In this document: piece by piece, positions 32,921 to 45,492 of the stretch | How the letters are laid out: the number at the start of each line of letters is the position of its first letter | Numbering within the stretch: the stretch's first letter is position 1 | Assembly (NCBI GenBank): GCA_001179505.1 | Contig: CDMY01000013.1 | Span: 1 to 64,000, forward strand | Length of the DNA: 64,000 nt | Source of the DNA: Vitrella brassicaformis | Lineage: Eukaryota; Sar; Vitrellaceae | Direction of reading: 5' to 3' | The notes under the pieces: generated by a model | Seen by the model: only the letters and a program-made list of their open reading frames with translations | What the model was told of the DNA's origin: nothing | Database searches by the model: none | Translations under genes and position numbers: made by a program

Positions 32921-33448
32921 GAGGTCGATGAGCGGGGATGACGGAGCATCCGACCTGCCTCTGTATTAAAGCAAGAAGCACAAGCAAACAGTCACGATGG
33001 GGAGATGGATCATTGTATTGTGCCTTTATCCCCTCGCTGGTTTGCTTACGTGCCGGTGTTTGCCTCTACGACCAAATTGTCTACGACTGCTGGCCTGTCC
33101 TCTGGATTCTTCTTCATCGCTACGCCATGGAATGGAAGGCGAGCTGGGAAATGGCCTGTTTGCCACAAAGACGATGCTCTCACTGTAGCACGACGGTGGC
33201 AACGTCTCCCGATGATCCTCCCGAGAATAGCAGCGCAGTGGATCGGCGATCCACAGGAGATTTGAGAAGTGTGCTATCTCCCGGGCTGAGGACTACCGCG
33301 AAGGACAGAGAGGCTACCAGAATCCCTTTGGTCCGACTTTCACTGTCAGATCTAGAAGCGAACCGTCAGATTCTCAGCTTATTCGCCTCCCTCACTTACC
33401 GCCAGCTACTCAGGAGTCGCTGCTCGGTCACATCGTTTGTGGTCCATC
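32921..33448. promoter_or_regulatory. Divergent region, possible leader exon of the PhzE-like gene
   Basis: This 528-base stretch separates the opposed starts at 32920 (-) and 33449 (+). It contains an ATG-led frame at 32997 with a hydrophobic stretch (MGRWIIVLCLYPLAGLLTCRC) and another at 33005, either of which could be a targeting leader spliced to the PhzE-like protein. No splice pair was established. Confidence 0.35.
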
Positions 33449-36400
33449 ATGCCAGGCTCTCCCGACCAGAAGCGTCGCCGCATTGAGGCAAATGACATTG
33501 ATCTCAACTTCGCACCAGGACAGGTGAAGAGCCACACGCAAAGGACAGGGCGGTCAGGCAGATCACCGTGTGTCTGCCTCTCATCTCCTGCCTGTGTTTG
33601 TGCTGGCGCAGGCCTTTGCAATGGTCAATCGCGAGGACGGCGAAGGCACGATGATCCTCCGCGGCCGCATCTCTCACGTCGACAAGCTCGACGGCATTCC
33701 CAGACAGAAGGGCGGCGTGACGGTCAGCGGCCGCCGCTACAGCACCATCTCGATGATCCCCTTCAGCCAGATCCGCGAGCGGGGCTTCCGCGCCCACAAC
33801 GAGGGCGAGAAGATCATCTGCATGGAGATCGACGAGGCCGTCGAGGTGCCGACCACCGAGCTGACGGCCCGCCTGCCGCAGGAGGACATCGTGCTGGACG
33901 GAGAGTTCTCGTTCAACTACTCCAAGGACGAGTATGAGCGGATCGTCGAGGACGTCCTCAACAAGGAGATCTGCGGCGGGGAGGGCAGCTCGTTCGTCAC
34001 GCCCAGGAAGTGCACCGGCAAAATCCGGAACTTCGGCCTGCAAAAGGCCCTGTCCATCTATCGCCGGCTGCTCGTCAACGAATTCGGGTCCTACTGGTGA
34101 GCAGCGACCGCCCCACACGACATGACAACAGGCGGGGGGCAAGGCAAATTGTGTGTTTGCCTGTGTGTGGTCTGGTGTGTGCAGGAAGTTTCTGTATCAC
34201 GACGGTGATCAGTACTTCATGGGGGCGACGCCCGAGAAGCACCTGACAGTTGAGGGTGGGGAGGTCCGCATGAACCCCATCAGCGGCACATTCAGAAAGA
34301 ACGACACACACACCAAGGACACACTGCAGAAGGTAAGCGTGTCGGGAGGGAGGGAGGGAGGGAGGGAGAGGGGCCTGCGGAGAGAAACAATACGTACGGC
34401 CAGGGACTCATTTCAGTGTCTGTGTGTGTGTGTGTGTGTGTGTGTTTGCTGGTGCATATGTTGCAGGAGCTGTTGTCGTTCCTGTCCGACCCGAAGGAGA
34501 TCGACGAGCTGTTCATGGTGACTGACGAGGAGCTCAAAATGATGTGCAAGATATGCCCAGAGGTACACACACATACAGCACAGCCCCCCACCACTCCCCC
34601 CCCCAATAGGGCGCGCCCTCCTCCCCTCCACATCTGCCTATCTATCCGTGTGTGTCACGAGTGACCAGGGTGGTTCGATTGAGGGCCCCTTGTTGAAGGA
34701 GATGTCCCAGCTGGTGCACACCGAGTACCTGCTCAAGGGCGGTGCCCGCGGCAAGGACGTCATCGACTGCTTCAGGAAGTCCATGTTCGCACCCACCGTC
34801 ACCGGCAGCCCCATGGGCAACGCCTGCCTGCGGCTCTTTGACTACGAGAAGGAGTCGCGGCGGTACTACAGCAGCGCCTGCATGCTCCTGGGCAACGAGG
34901 TGACGGGCGACGGACAGATGGGCGAGGAATTCCTCGACTCGTGCATCACCATCCGAACACAGGTCGGTGCGGTGGGTGTGCGGTGCCTATGGTATGGACG
35001 AGTGTGTGTGTGGAGTGGATGAGATGGGAATGTGTGTATGTGTGTGTGTGTGTTGTGCTGTGCTGTGCAGGAGGTGGCCAACGACGGCACGTTTGCCATT
35101 CGCGTGGGAGCGACCTTGGTGAAGGACTCGGTGCCGTCTGAGGAGGTCAAGGAGTGCGAGTGGAAGCTCAAGGCATCCATGAGGAGCCTCGAAGGCAAAC
35201 ACATATGCAGCAAGGTGGGAAGGGAGGAAGGGAGGCAGGTACTCATGCAGCTATACTGCAAACCAATCGGCTCTCCCTCCCTCCCTCCCTCTGTGGACGG
35301 ACGGACCCATATATTCTCTTCTCATGTCATGTGTCTTGTGTGTTCAGCGTCCGTTGATGGTGCAGCAGGATGTGTTTGTCACCCCTGAGGAGCGCGCAGA
35401 GCTGCAGCGAAGACTCGAACACAGGTGTGTCAGTCGAGTGGCTGAGATGCACACACACGGGTTGCTGACCGATCAAATCACATGATGACGCCTGTCGGTC
35501 CGGTGTGGTGTGCAGGAACGCCACTGTGTCTGAGTTCTGGCTCAAGGTCTCACCCTCAGAGAGCGTCGTCGTAAGAAACAAAGAAATAAAGACAGACACC
35601 CAAAACTGACAGACAGACAGAGAAACAGAGATGTGGTCTTGCTCGTTCTTGTGTGCGTGCATGTGTATGGTATGGCAGGATCCGCACTTCAGCGGTCTGC
35701 GGATTCTGATGATGAACAACGAGGACGACTTCGCACACATGGTCGGTCAGCCAGTCAGCCAAACAGCCAAACAGCCACGCAGTTAGCCCAGCCATTCAGT
35801 GAGTGATAGATACACCACATCCTCCCCTGTCTGTGTGTCCTCTCCTCCCTGTCTGTCTGTGTGTTTCGATAAACAGCTGGAGCACATCCTGTATCGCCTG
35901 GGCCTCAAGCCCGTCACATGCAGCTGGAGGGGTACGCCACACACACACACACGTGTGCCATTCACACACTCCCTCCATCCCTCCCTCCCTCCTTCCCTGC
36001 CCCTCCTCCCTCTTGTCCATCCATCAGAGTTCGAGTCAGCGTACGAGTCTGGTGCCACTGGCGAGAGGTCCCATTGGGACTTGGTGCTGGTGGGCCCCGG
36101 CCCAGGCGACCCCAACAGCGACACCGACAAGATGACCACCGTCCGGCGAATCGTCAAGAACCTTCTCGACACACAACAGAAATTCCTCGCCGTCTGCCTC
36201 GGACACCAATGCACCGGTCAGTCAGTCAGCTGGTTTGTCTGTCAGTCAGCAGAACACACAGACAGGCACAGAAACCATGCCCGCCCATGAGGATCATATC
36301 TATGTGTCTGTCCGTGTATGCCCACAGGTAAGGTGTTGGGTCTGACAGTGCCCCGTAAGTCGAAGCCTCTGCAGGGCGTGCAGAAGGTGGTTGAGCTGGC

Positions 36401-36856
36401 GGGGCGGGCCGAGCGAGTGGGCTTCTACAACTCGTTCTACGTCCAGCACGACCCACACATCCTCAAGGTCAGGCAGCAGGGGAGAGCACCTGACTGACCT
36501 GCAATAAACGTCGCCGTGCTGCCGTCTTATGTGGCGTGTGCTGTGCGTGTGTGTGTTTAGGATGCGGAGGTGAGTGTGGACGCCGAGACGAATGAGTGTT
36601 ATGCGGTGCGTGCCAAGACGTTCGTGAGCTACCAGTTCCACCCTGAGTCAATGCTGACTCAGAACGGGCTCGAAATCATCCGGGACACTATCAAGTACAC
36701 ACACACACACACGAGCAATGTGGGTGAGCATGGGTGTGCTCTTCTCTGTGTGTCTGTCTGTGTGTCTGTCTGTCTGTGTGTCTGTCTGTCTGTGGGTGCA
36801 GGTATCTGGTTCCCCTGCCGCAGGCCAATGGGTGCGCGGCGGCAAATGGCAATTAG
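33449..36856 (+). CDS. PhzE-like chorismate amination enzyme (synthase fused to glutamine amidotransferase)
   Basis: About fourteen exons encode roughly 630 residues. The N-terminal synthase half shows RGFRAHNEGEKIICMEIDE, EICGGEGSSFVTPRK, GSYWKFLYHDGDQYFMGATPEKH, MNPISGTFRKND, DELFMVTDEELKMMCKICPEG, MFAPTVTGSPMGNACLRL and RRYYSSACMLLG. These resemble PhzE (2-amino-2-deoxyisochorismate synthase) more than classical TrpE. The C-terminal half is a class I glutamine amidotransferase with GPGPGDPNS, the nucleophile motif FLAVCLGHQCTGKVLG and FHPESM. Such enzymes aminate chorismate using glutamine-derived ammonia, giving anthranilate or ADIC. Given trpD nearby, anthranilate for tryptophan is my preferred role. 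Ends at TAG 36854-36856. Confidence 0.85.
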
Positions 36857-37418
36857 CTAGCTGATGCGATCGATGCGTCGGGCAAGCAGAGCGTGTGTGT
36901 GCTGATGATTAGTGCACACGTGCCCCATCTGGTGTGGTGTGTGCGATTTTTCATGACTGATCGACTGACCGACTCGACAGACCAGTCGGACCGGCAGATT
37001 TGCATTAAGGAAGGCAAGGCGGGTCTGTGTTTCTTTCAAGTCAAGTGCATCTCTCCATCTCTCCAACTCATCTGTTGTATGGTGCCTGGCCATCTGTGTG
37101 TGTGTGTGTGTGAGCTCGTGTTGTGAGTGAGTGCTGACTGATTTATTCAATCAACGGCTTGACCTGACCAACACGACAATGGCGCAGCGCAGCGCACCAC
37201 AGTAACTTCATTCAAGTCTCATAGACTGACTGAGACAACTAACTGACTAGTGGATGGTACTCAGTTCCACAACCAACCAGCCAATAACCACACATGAGCT
37301 CTCACATCTGTCTGTCTGCACACCGAGGGGGTCCTCAAGTAAGTCACGTAAAAGGTCACGTCGGCCAGACGGCCAGCCAGCCAGGCATGATGCAATATTA
37401 CATGGGTCCATCCGTCAA
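36857..37418. other. Spacer between converging genes
   Basis: Contains short repeats ('ctgactga') and no supported coding frame. It holds the 3' ends of the PhzE-like gene and the opposing RS-tailed gene. Confidence 0.6.
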
Positions 37419-38869
37419 TCAATTGTCATCCTTCTCGTCTTCGTCTGACGATGCATAGAAGTCCCTCTTGCCTTGCCGAGGTCCCACGATGGTGCCGGCC
37501 GGCCGCTGGGCCAAACCAAGCGTGTCCGTCCTCAAAGAACAGATCCTGCACACCACACACCACACACCACACCACACACAATCAATAAACCATGCAGGCA
37601 ACCAGTAGGCAGTCGATCGTCTACCTCTTCCTCGATATCCTTTTCCGGCCCTCTCTCCCGCGACCGCGACCGTGAGCGTGACCTCATGCCTGCCCGCATA
37701 CCCCCCCTCGCGAAACCGCCAGGGGGCGCTGCCTGCAGCGACACATCCACTGCGGGCCGGGTGGACTGCATCAGCGACTTGAGCTCGGAGTACGCCTTGG
37801 CCGAGAGATGGAGGGGGAGGAAAGCCGCCACCTCTGGCTGGTGGTGCAGTGCAGGGCGGACGTGTCCTTGTCGAACGCATCTCTGAGGGTAGGTGGGTGG
37901 GGCGATCTGGTGGACGACACAAACACATGTATGGCTGGCTGGCTGAGTGGCGCGCGTGATTCACTTACCGTCTTGTCGTTTCCGCAGTCTTGGATGCGGC
38001 GCTTGAATGCCTGGACGAAGAGCTGCAGCCACAGCTGAAGCGCTTCAAGGCCAAAGCCGGCCCCCCTCCCTTGAATGGGATCTGCACTGCAGAGGACACA
38101 CACATCATATGCCGCAAACGGACCAAGGATGCACAGCACAGCCACTTCAACACGCGTGTCGTGTCCCCTCAATGCATACACACACGGTGTGTGCAATCAG
38201 TCAGTCACCCAGTCGAAATGCTATGCGCACATTACATTGCTCTGGCGGCTGTGAATGGGCCGGGCGGTGGTTGTGGTGGTGGTGGGCGAGTCAGCTTCCC
38301 ATGCAGACCCTCCCACGGAGCCCTATCTTCCTCCGGCAGACAGCGCGACTCGAGCATGGCCCCAGCCTGACACAGCCACATGCACGGCTCCTCTGGCCAA
38401 CCGTGGCAGACAGCACTGATTGCCCCTCCCTTGAATGCTGGCGATGTTCTTCCACTCCTCTGCCCTATAGCTCTCGAGCTCCTGCACGCAACCGCAGCCC
38501 ATACGTACACACAGCCCATGGCACGCTAGGCAAGAAGACACACACCCCAGAGGACACCTGGGAATGATCGGGTTGCAGACTGCCCTGGTGTGCTGCTCTG
38601 CTCACTCATGGCGGGCACATCTGCAAAGGAAACAACCACACACGCCCTTGTCGCTGCACAGACAGCATCAGTGAACAAATCCTTACCAAATCAATAATGA
38701 GCTCATTGATCTGCAGATCTGCCACAGTGATCTGCCACACACGTGGCAGATCAGACGGGACGGTTTCGAATTTCGCCCTCCCCTCTGCTCCTCCGATCGC
38801 GAGCTTCGACGGCGAGCTAAACTGGATTTGGGACTTCGTTGGCCGTTCCAGCCTGTGGACGGCCAGCAT
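37419..38869 (-). CDS. Protein with RS-type tail, unrecognised
   Basis: Pieces with coding character read on the - strand: an N-terminal exon from Met 38869 (MLAVHRLERPTKSQIQFSS..., ending QINELIIDLV), a short exon ELESYRAEEWKNIASIQG, an exon with ALQLWLQLFVQAFKRRIQDCGND, an exon AYSELKSLMQSTRPAVDVSLQ leading to a GMRSRSRSRSRERGPEKDIEEE tract, and a last exon ending KRDFYASSDEDEKDDN with TGA at 37419. The RS tract and acidic tail suggest a nuclear RNA-associated protein. Exon joins in the middle are not resolved, and it could be two genes. It shares a 59-base divergent promoter with the phosphatase gene. Confidence 0.45.
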
Positions 38870-38928
38870 CCTCAGGTGCAGGTGCCTGTTCTGCGCTGTG
38901 TAGCTCTCAAAACACCACCTGAGCGTCG
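38870..38928. promoter_or_regulatory. Very short divergent promoter
   Basis: Fifty-nine bases lie between the opposed start codons at 38869 (-) and 38929 (+), so the transcripts probably overlap or the leaders are very short. Confidence 0.4.
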
Positions 38929-41511
38929 ATGACTCCAAGCCTCTTTGCCGTCGCCCTTGGGCGAGGCGACCTCAGCTCCCTGGCTGCCTCGCCTCACAGC
39001 CCTTCGGTGGCCTTCATTAGGACCCTACTGCTGCACAGAAGTGGCGGCCTGCAGGTGCGTTGCGTTGCACATGGGGGGGAGGGAGGGAGAGAGGAACACC
39101 CAAGAGGCGCTCGATGGTGCTCATTTGTCCATCTGCCCCTTCTGCTTGTGTGCCTTGCTCCGTCTCAGGTGCTTGGCCGGCTGATCAGAGAGGAGCGTTC
39201 GAGTGTGCTGAACGCGGGGTTCATCGTGATAATCCAGCACAGCCTCTCCGCTGACGGCACGGCCATCCTCCTCCTCTCCACCCCAGCCGCCGGACGAGTG
39301 CGCGTGCAGCCAGCTGGGCCGGTCCCCGTTGATGTGGTGCAGGCGTTGCGGTCGACCTACTGCGGTCACGAGCAGGAGGTGCCCGACGCCATAGCGCGGT
39401 GTCTTGCCGGGGTGGGTCTGAGTGAGGGCGGGCTGATCGAGTGTAGCGAGAGACAGGAGAGGGCCATCGAGCAGTGGCTGCAGCAGAGGCAGCGGGAGGT
39501 CGGCGGCCACCACCCGCACGACCTCAACCACCCATTGCTGGCGAAGAAGGGCTCGTCCAAGCGGCTCATGGCGTGCCCACTCCCCCCCTACCACCCCCAC
39601 TCCCACCCCCATTCCCACCCGCCTCGCATAGCTTTCCTCGCTGAGCACGGCAAGGACACCACCAAGGAGGAGAACTTCAGCCCCAAGTCGATTTCCACTC
39701 ACGTCTCGTCATCTGCCTCGTCCATCCCCTCGTTCCGGCGTCTGTCGCCCCACCCGCTCAACGCCCACCTGTCGCCGTTCAACGCCTCTTCCCCCGACTT
39801 CCTGCGGTCTGCCGCGTCCATGTCTGACGTCACTGGCGACTTCCTCAGCGACGAGTTTCCACCCATCAGCCCTACGCCCCCTCCCAGGACCCCCCTCGCC
39901 ATGCGAGGAGGGGCCTTCACCATCCCCCACCCAGAGAAGATCAAGAAGGGTGCGGCAGATGCCTACTTCATCGACGAGAGGGAGGGCGTGGCCGCCGTGG
40001 CCGACGGTGTGGGCGAGTGGGTGCAGCTCGGGATCGACCCCAAGTTGTTTGCGCAGCAGCTCATGGACGGTGCCAGGGTGGCGGTGCGGTCGTTGTCGCA
40101 GCATAGCGACACGGATGACGACTTCGACGTGGTGCGTCAGGCGTCGGGCATGAGCACTGCCACCACCCACTACCAGTCCTACCCGTCCGGCAGCCCCGCC
40201 TCCGGCAAGCACCGCACGACGGTCGATCGCCGCCCCAGCCTCCCGCCCCCCTGTGCGTCTGACCAGCCCCTCCTCCCCCCTCTGGCTGACGCACCCAGCA
40301 AGGCGGCCGCACGCGCACTCCACGCCATCAAGGGAGGGCTCGAGGCGACCAAAGAGAACAAGGCGTGGGGCTCCAGCACGGCCATCATCGCCTGTCTGGA
40401 CCCACTCGGCCACTCGCTCGGCGTGGCCAATCTGGGCGACTCCAAGGCGCTGGTGTTGCGTCGCCTGAAGCCCTCTGACGGCGATAGCAGCAGCGGCGGG
40501 TCTGCGGCGGCCGAGGCCGACCGGCCTGTGAGTGCGGGTAGCGAGATGAGCGTGGCGGACCCTGCGCCGATGGTCATGTGTGAGGGGGTGCGTGTGGGTG
40601 CGGTGCCGCACTACAAGAGCATGCCGCCCAAGAGGGAGGACGGCGGCATGGAGAGATGGAGGCGGGCGGTGGCAGGGGTCGACAGCAAGGGCCAGGGCCC
40701 GTGCGGCCACCAGTGGACGGTCGTGCATCGCACCACGGAGCAGCAGCACTCATTCAATTGTCCTTACCAGGTACAGGACAGCCAACACCCAGCTAGGTGG
40801 CACCCACATGCACACATCGTCCATTCCATGTGTGTGTGTGTGTGTGTCGGTGATATATATATGTCAGTTGGCGAATCTGCCCGGGGCGCCCGACTGGCCC
40901 CAGCTGCAGAAGGAGGGCAAGGGCAAGCTTGTGCGTCTACTGCGCAACGCTTTGATCAAGAAGCAGCCCAACCTGTCAGACGACCCTGACAAGAGCGACC
41001 TCTACACCTTTGACGTGCACGAGGGCGACCTCCTACTCATGGGCTCGGACGGGCTGTTCGACAACCTCTTCGATGACGAGATAATGGAGCATTTGAAGAC
41101 CGCCGTGCCGCCTAGCGGCCCCGAACCATACACGCCGCCACATGTAAGAGAGAGCAGAGGGGAGAGGGATTCTCATTCAAATCATGTGATTGTCTGTGTG
41201 TGTGGTGTGGTGTGGCATGTCAGGTGGTGGCTCAGTCGTTGGCTCGTCGTGCGCATCAGCGGAGTTTCGACCGCAAGGCCCTCACGCCATACGGGGTGGG
41301 GGCGCAGAGGAACGGAGAGCGACACAGGGGCGGCAAACCTGACGACAGTAAGCTGACACACACACACCGACAGACACACTTAGGGGGGGAAGGGAAGGGG
41401 TCGGAGGAGGAGGACGCACGGCGAAATGCTCATCCTCTGTGCCGTGTTGGTGCATGTGATGATGCAGTCACGGTGGTCGCCTGTTGGGTCATGCGCGCAC
41501 ACGACGACTGA
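38929..41511 (+). CDS. PPTC7-like PP2C protein phosphatase
   Basis: Five exons encode about 760 residues. After a 300-residue N-terminal extension rich in Ser, Pro and His comes a PP2C domain of the PPTC7/PTC7 type: GAADAYFIDE, GVAAVADGVGEWVQLG (metal-binding Asp), WGSSTAIIACLDPLGHSLGVANLGDSKALVLR, QHSFNCPYQL, GDLLLMGSDGLFDNLFDDEIMEHL (second metal Asp) and KPDDITVVACWV. The last intron splits the codon for the Ile of DDITV. PP2C enzymes are Mn/Mg-dependent Ser/Thr phosphatases, and PPTC7 relatives act in mitochondria or plastids. The N-terminus has Arg/Ser-rich stretches that could be a targeting signal. A long Ser/Pro insert separates the first two motifs. Confidence 0.92.
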
Positions 41512-42161
41512 GGACACAAGACAGACAGACACAAGACACCCACGGACCTGTGTGTCCGTCCGTCCATACGTACCGTATGTACGTTTGTTTTCTCTTTCTC
41601 TCTCTACCTGTCCCTGCCTGCCGCCTTGCCACGTATGCCGCCTCCCGGTATGATGTATAATTTTCGGCGCGCCACGTATGCCAGCCATCCATCCATCGTC
41701 ACACACGTGCCTGACAAGTGCATCCATCCACGGTTTTTTCCCGGGGTCATGTAGGGTGTGCGTACTTACTTACGGGGAGGGAGAGAGGGTCGGCTCACAT
41801 CACACGCAGAGGTCGGCTTTTCTTGGCCGCTTCATTCGTTGTGATCAGAACAAACACGCCGTGATGCACGTCAGTCACGGTGCCCTCCCTCCTTGCTGGC
41901 TCGTGAACTCTGTGTGTCGTCCCGTCTCATTCTCATACTTGCTTTCCGTGTCTGTGTCTCTGCGTGTGCACGCCCTCTTTCTTCCTCTGCGCAGTGAGTC
42001 GGGAACATATGTATGAGAAGTTTCGATGTATGGGGCGGGGTGGCCTGGCGTGGCATGAGACGGACGATGCTTTTCCATCCAGTTTGTTTGCTCTCTTGCC
42101 TGAGCCCGGGTGGGTGGACATGGCGGCGTTTTCTTTCAAGCAGCTTGTTGTGGGAGGGAAG

Positions 42162-42199
<38 letters not shown>

Positions 42200-44132
42200 T
42201 GGTGGTGCATTGGTCCACCCACTGACTTGGTTGCTCAGTGGCTGGGGGGGTGGGGATGTGTATTGGTTCATTCGTCTGTACGTCTGTACCAGTATCTATC
42301 TTTCTTCTGGCTGATTGATTGGCCACATAACTGACTGACTGACCGACAAACGACCGACCGATGAGGGATCCCCGCCTCCCTGTTCGGAAGTTCGTTCGGA
42401 TGCATGTGATGTGTGTGATGCGTCTCGTCTGTGTGATGTGTGATGTGTGTGTATCCGTGTGTGCGTGTGTGTGACCCTATCGATCTATTTGCCTTCCTAA
42501 TTGCTGACGTGGCCTGTACATAACACACACATGACAGATAGGAGAGAGAGTTGAGAGATCAGATCAGATGAGATGAGATGAGATCAGACCAGTACCAGAC
42601 CATTCGAGCGCTTTGACTGACTGACTGACCCGCCCATGCATCGATCTGTCCTCCGTACCGCGAATTGTCGTGTCGGTTGGTGCAGGACAGACAGATGAGA
42701 GAACAGAACAGAGCACAGACTGCAGACGGAAGTGCCTCTCTCCTTCCTCTATTGCTGCCTAGTCTGTGATTGCACGGATCAGATAGTCCCCTCACTCACT
42801 CACTCACTGACTCACTTCACTCACTGACTGACTGAGTCTTTTTCTCTCTCGTCCGGTGCACAGCACACGACACCACACCACACCACATCACATCACACCG
42901 TACCGCACCAGACAGCAACCATGATGGCCGATCGATTCAATCGATGTAGAGAGAGGAAATGGCCGCTGGCTTGATGGATGGAGAGGAAGGGAGCAACGAT
43001 ATGGGGTGGTGGTGGTGGTTTTATTATTGCCGACCGAACCTGGGACCTTGGGTGGATCTTTTCTCTCTCAAAGGCGCTTGTGATAGTTGTGCTGCGGACC
43101 GCTGTGGAAAGATTCACTCAGAAGGACGCTTACTCGCCTCTGTCATGGGCTTGGTTTGTTGTCTCTCTCACTGACGCGAATTGCACCTGGCTTTGCAGCT
43201 CAGGTGATGTTTGCGTCAGTACAGGAGATCGACATAGCCGAGCCCATAGATAGAAGAGGTGCTGTACCCACCCGTGATGACTGGGATTATTTGTGACCTT
43301 GATTGATTGGCGACACGCACTACACACATGATCTATCTGTTGAGTATTGGTCACTGGCTACTGGCAGGCTATGTATGAGTGCTCACTCGCCACACCGACC
43401 GACCGACGAAGTGCTGCCCTTCTTCTTCCCGACTTGGTCTGATTATTTTTGTCCCCCACTCTGCTGTCTGTCTGCTGTGCTGCTCTCACTTCCGCACTTG
43501 GGCCCTACCATTCTCCCTCCGTGTGTCTTACTGCCTGACTGCCTGACTGTCCCTTCATGGAGGGGGTTTTGCCAGCTAGATGTGATGTGTGTGACAGTGT
43601 GCCTCATTGTTGAAGTGTTTGCCGCACTCCTCTCTCCTCCCCTCTCGTCTCCTCTCCTCGCTGCCCTGCCCACACCCTGCTGTATGCCATGCCGCTGTGT
43701 GTAAGTTTCTGCTGTGCACATAATATGCACAGACATGGACAGGACACCGTCGTTGTGCACCCGTGTTGTGCCTGCCACTGCCTGCGTATTGGTTGCATTG
43801 CATCGATGATGGCTGGGTTGGTTGGTTGGGTGGATGCCGACGAGTGAAGTAAGTGGCTGGGTGGCGTTTTGTAGGGTGGCGGGCGGGTGCTGTTGACGTA
43901 TGTTGGCCGGGCGGGGTGAGGTGAGGTGAGAGGTGGGTGACCCATGCATCTAGCGACAGACACATCAATCAGTTGGCGTGTGCAAAGACTGTAATTATCG
44001 TGGACGAGTCCCAAAACAAAATGCAAGAATTAGTAGCGCGTGGCCTGGATCTTGCGAATTCAATTAAAACAGGCCAGGATGCACACATCGTAACGGCATT
44101 CATCCAACGGCATTTGCCAACGCCTCCCTCCC
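41512..44132. other. Long gene-poor spacer with simple repeats
   Basis: About 2.6 kb without a convincing coding exon. It carries an (AG)n run at 42164-42194, 'gactgact' and 'catcacatca' style repeats and many short overlapping frames with no similarity. The last part (43937-44130) could hold a 5' exon of the next gene. Confidence 0.55.
42164..42194. repeat. (AG)n microsatellite
   Basis: Uninterrupted AG dinucleotide run within the gene-poor spacer. Confidence 0.95.
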
Positions 44133-44140
44133 TTGTCTAG

Positions 44141-45492
44141 CGCCAGAAACGTCGACACCGCAGGCCGGCCCAGCAGCAGCATCAAGGTGACCAAGTCGCT
44201 GTCCTACAAGTACTGTACATCGGGCAACGTGTGCGTCTGTGTGCGTAAGATGGACGTCGGGAGCCTCAAGCAGCAGAAACCTCAGTCAACTCGCCGCAGC
44301 GTGCTGGCCGCTGTCGGCGGCGTGGCCGCCTACCTCGCCACGATGGCCGCCGTCTTCGGCCTCTGCTTTGCCGCAGTGCAACGTAAGCCACCCACCGCAC
44401 AAACAGAACGAGACACACCAGGCCTTTGGTTTGGACCCACCTCTCTGTCTCTCTTGGCCGGCAGTGTCGAAGGACGTGGTGGTGTCTGAGGACGATATGC
44501 TCGTGAGCAACAAGGACCAAGTGCCGCTGAGGTTCAACGAGGACCTCCAGTTCGTGCCTGTCGAGGGCTTGGCCTTCCTGCCGCTCGCCGAGATCCAGAA
44601 GCTGGAATCGCTGCACATCCTCGTGGGTCGACACACACAGAGAGAGACACACACACAGACAGACAGACAGACAGACGGACGAACGGAGACAGACGATGCA
44701 GACGCACACTCGATCATCTGTGTGTGTGTGTGTGTGTGTGTGGTTGGTGTGTGTTGTGTGCGTTTGTGTCCGTGTGCAGGTTGGCGAGGACGGCGAGCGT
44801 GTGTACAACATCCAGGCGGTGTTCCGCGACTTCAAATCAAACACCACGGAGGCCCACCTCTCACTCGGACACAAGCTCGTGTCCACACCTGGTCAGCAGG
44901 AGCCCTGACTGACACACAGTCATCCATCGCTGTGTCTGTCTACGATGTGTGTTTGTGTGGGGCATTCAGGCAAGTTCTCCCTCATCGACGAGAAGGGCGA
45001 GGTGGTGTTCCAAGATGAGTACGACTACGAGCTGACGACGCCAGAGGAGGCCGCCAAGGTCAACAGAGAGGAGGCCGAGGAGCTGTCCAGTAGTGAGGGC
45101 GGCGGCATGAGACGGAGATTGGACCCCCGCGTTGCTGGCGCGATACTCGGAGCGAGTGAGCGAAGTCGACAGCAATTCTTACATGACGCATCGTGTTGAC
45201 TCATTTTGCTGTCTGTCTCAGTTTTTGGCCGCAGGGGAGGCTTCAATTACGGCTACAGGCCGCCGAGGAGGACAGGTATGTCTGTCTGCAATGACGAAGA
45301 TTGCTTGCACCCTCATCATATATGTCCTCACAAGGATGGGATGGACGCCCACGTGTGTGTATCTCTGTGCTGTGTGGTGTGCGTGTGTGCTCAGGAGGCT
45401 CCAGGTCCACAACCTACCATGCAGACGGGTCAGTAACCCACCATCATAGCTGGGAAGTACATCACCGGCGGTTGTCGAGCCGCATTGTGTGA
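44141..45492 (+). CDS. Single-pass membrane protein, unrecognised
   Basis: Five or six exons. The first carries SSIKVTKSLSYKYC, then a basic stretch and a hydrophobic helix (RSVLAAVGGVAAYLATMAAVFGLCFA), so it is probably membrane-anchored near the N-terminus. Later exons encode a beta-rich region (DDMLVSNKDQVPLRFNEDLQFVPVEG, EDGERVYNIQAVFRDFK, GKFSLIDEKGEVVFQDEYDYEL), an acidic helix (TTPEEAAKVNREEAEEL) and a Gly/Arg/His-rich tail (GRRGGFNYGYRPPRRTGGSRS). The start is uncertain: the exon begins after a 'ctag' acceptor at 44140, or translation starts at Met 44250. It ends with TGA at 45490-45492. No family is recognised. Confidence 0.6.

Noticed and set aside
44020-44110. Possible tRNA or structured RNA from a locally AT-rich segment
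   Set aside because: No cloverleaf, A box or B box could be seen.
41512-44132. Many ORFs of 60-150 codons in the spacer
   Set aside because: They overlap simple repeats, lack motifs, and occur in all frames alike.
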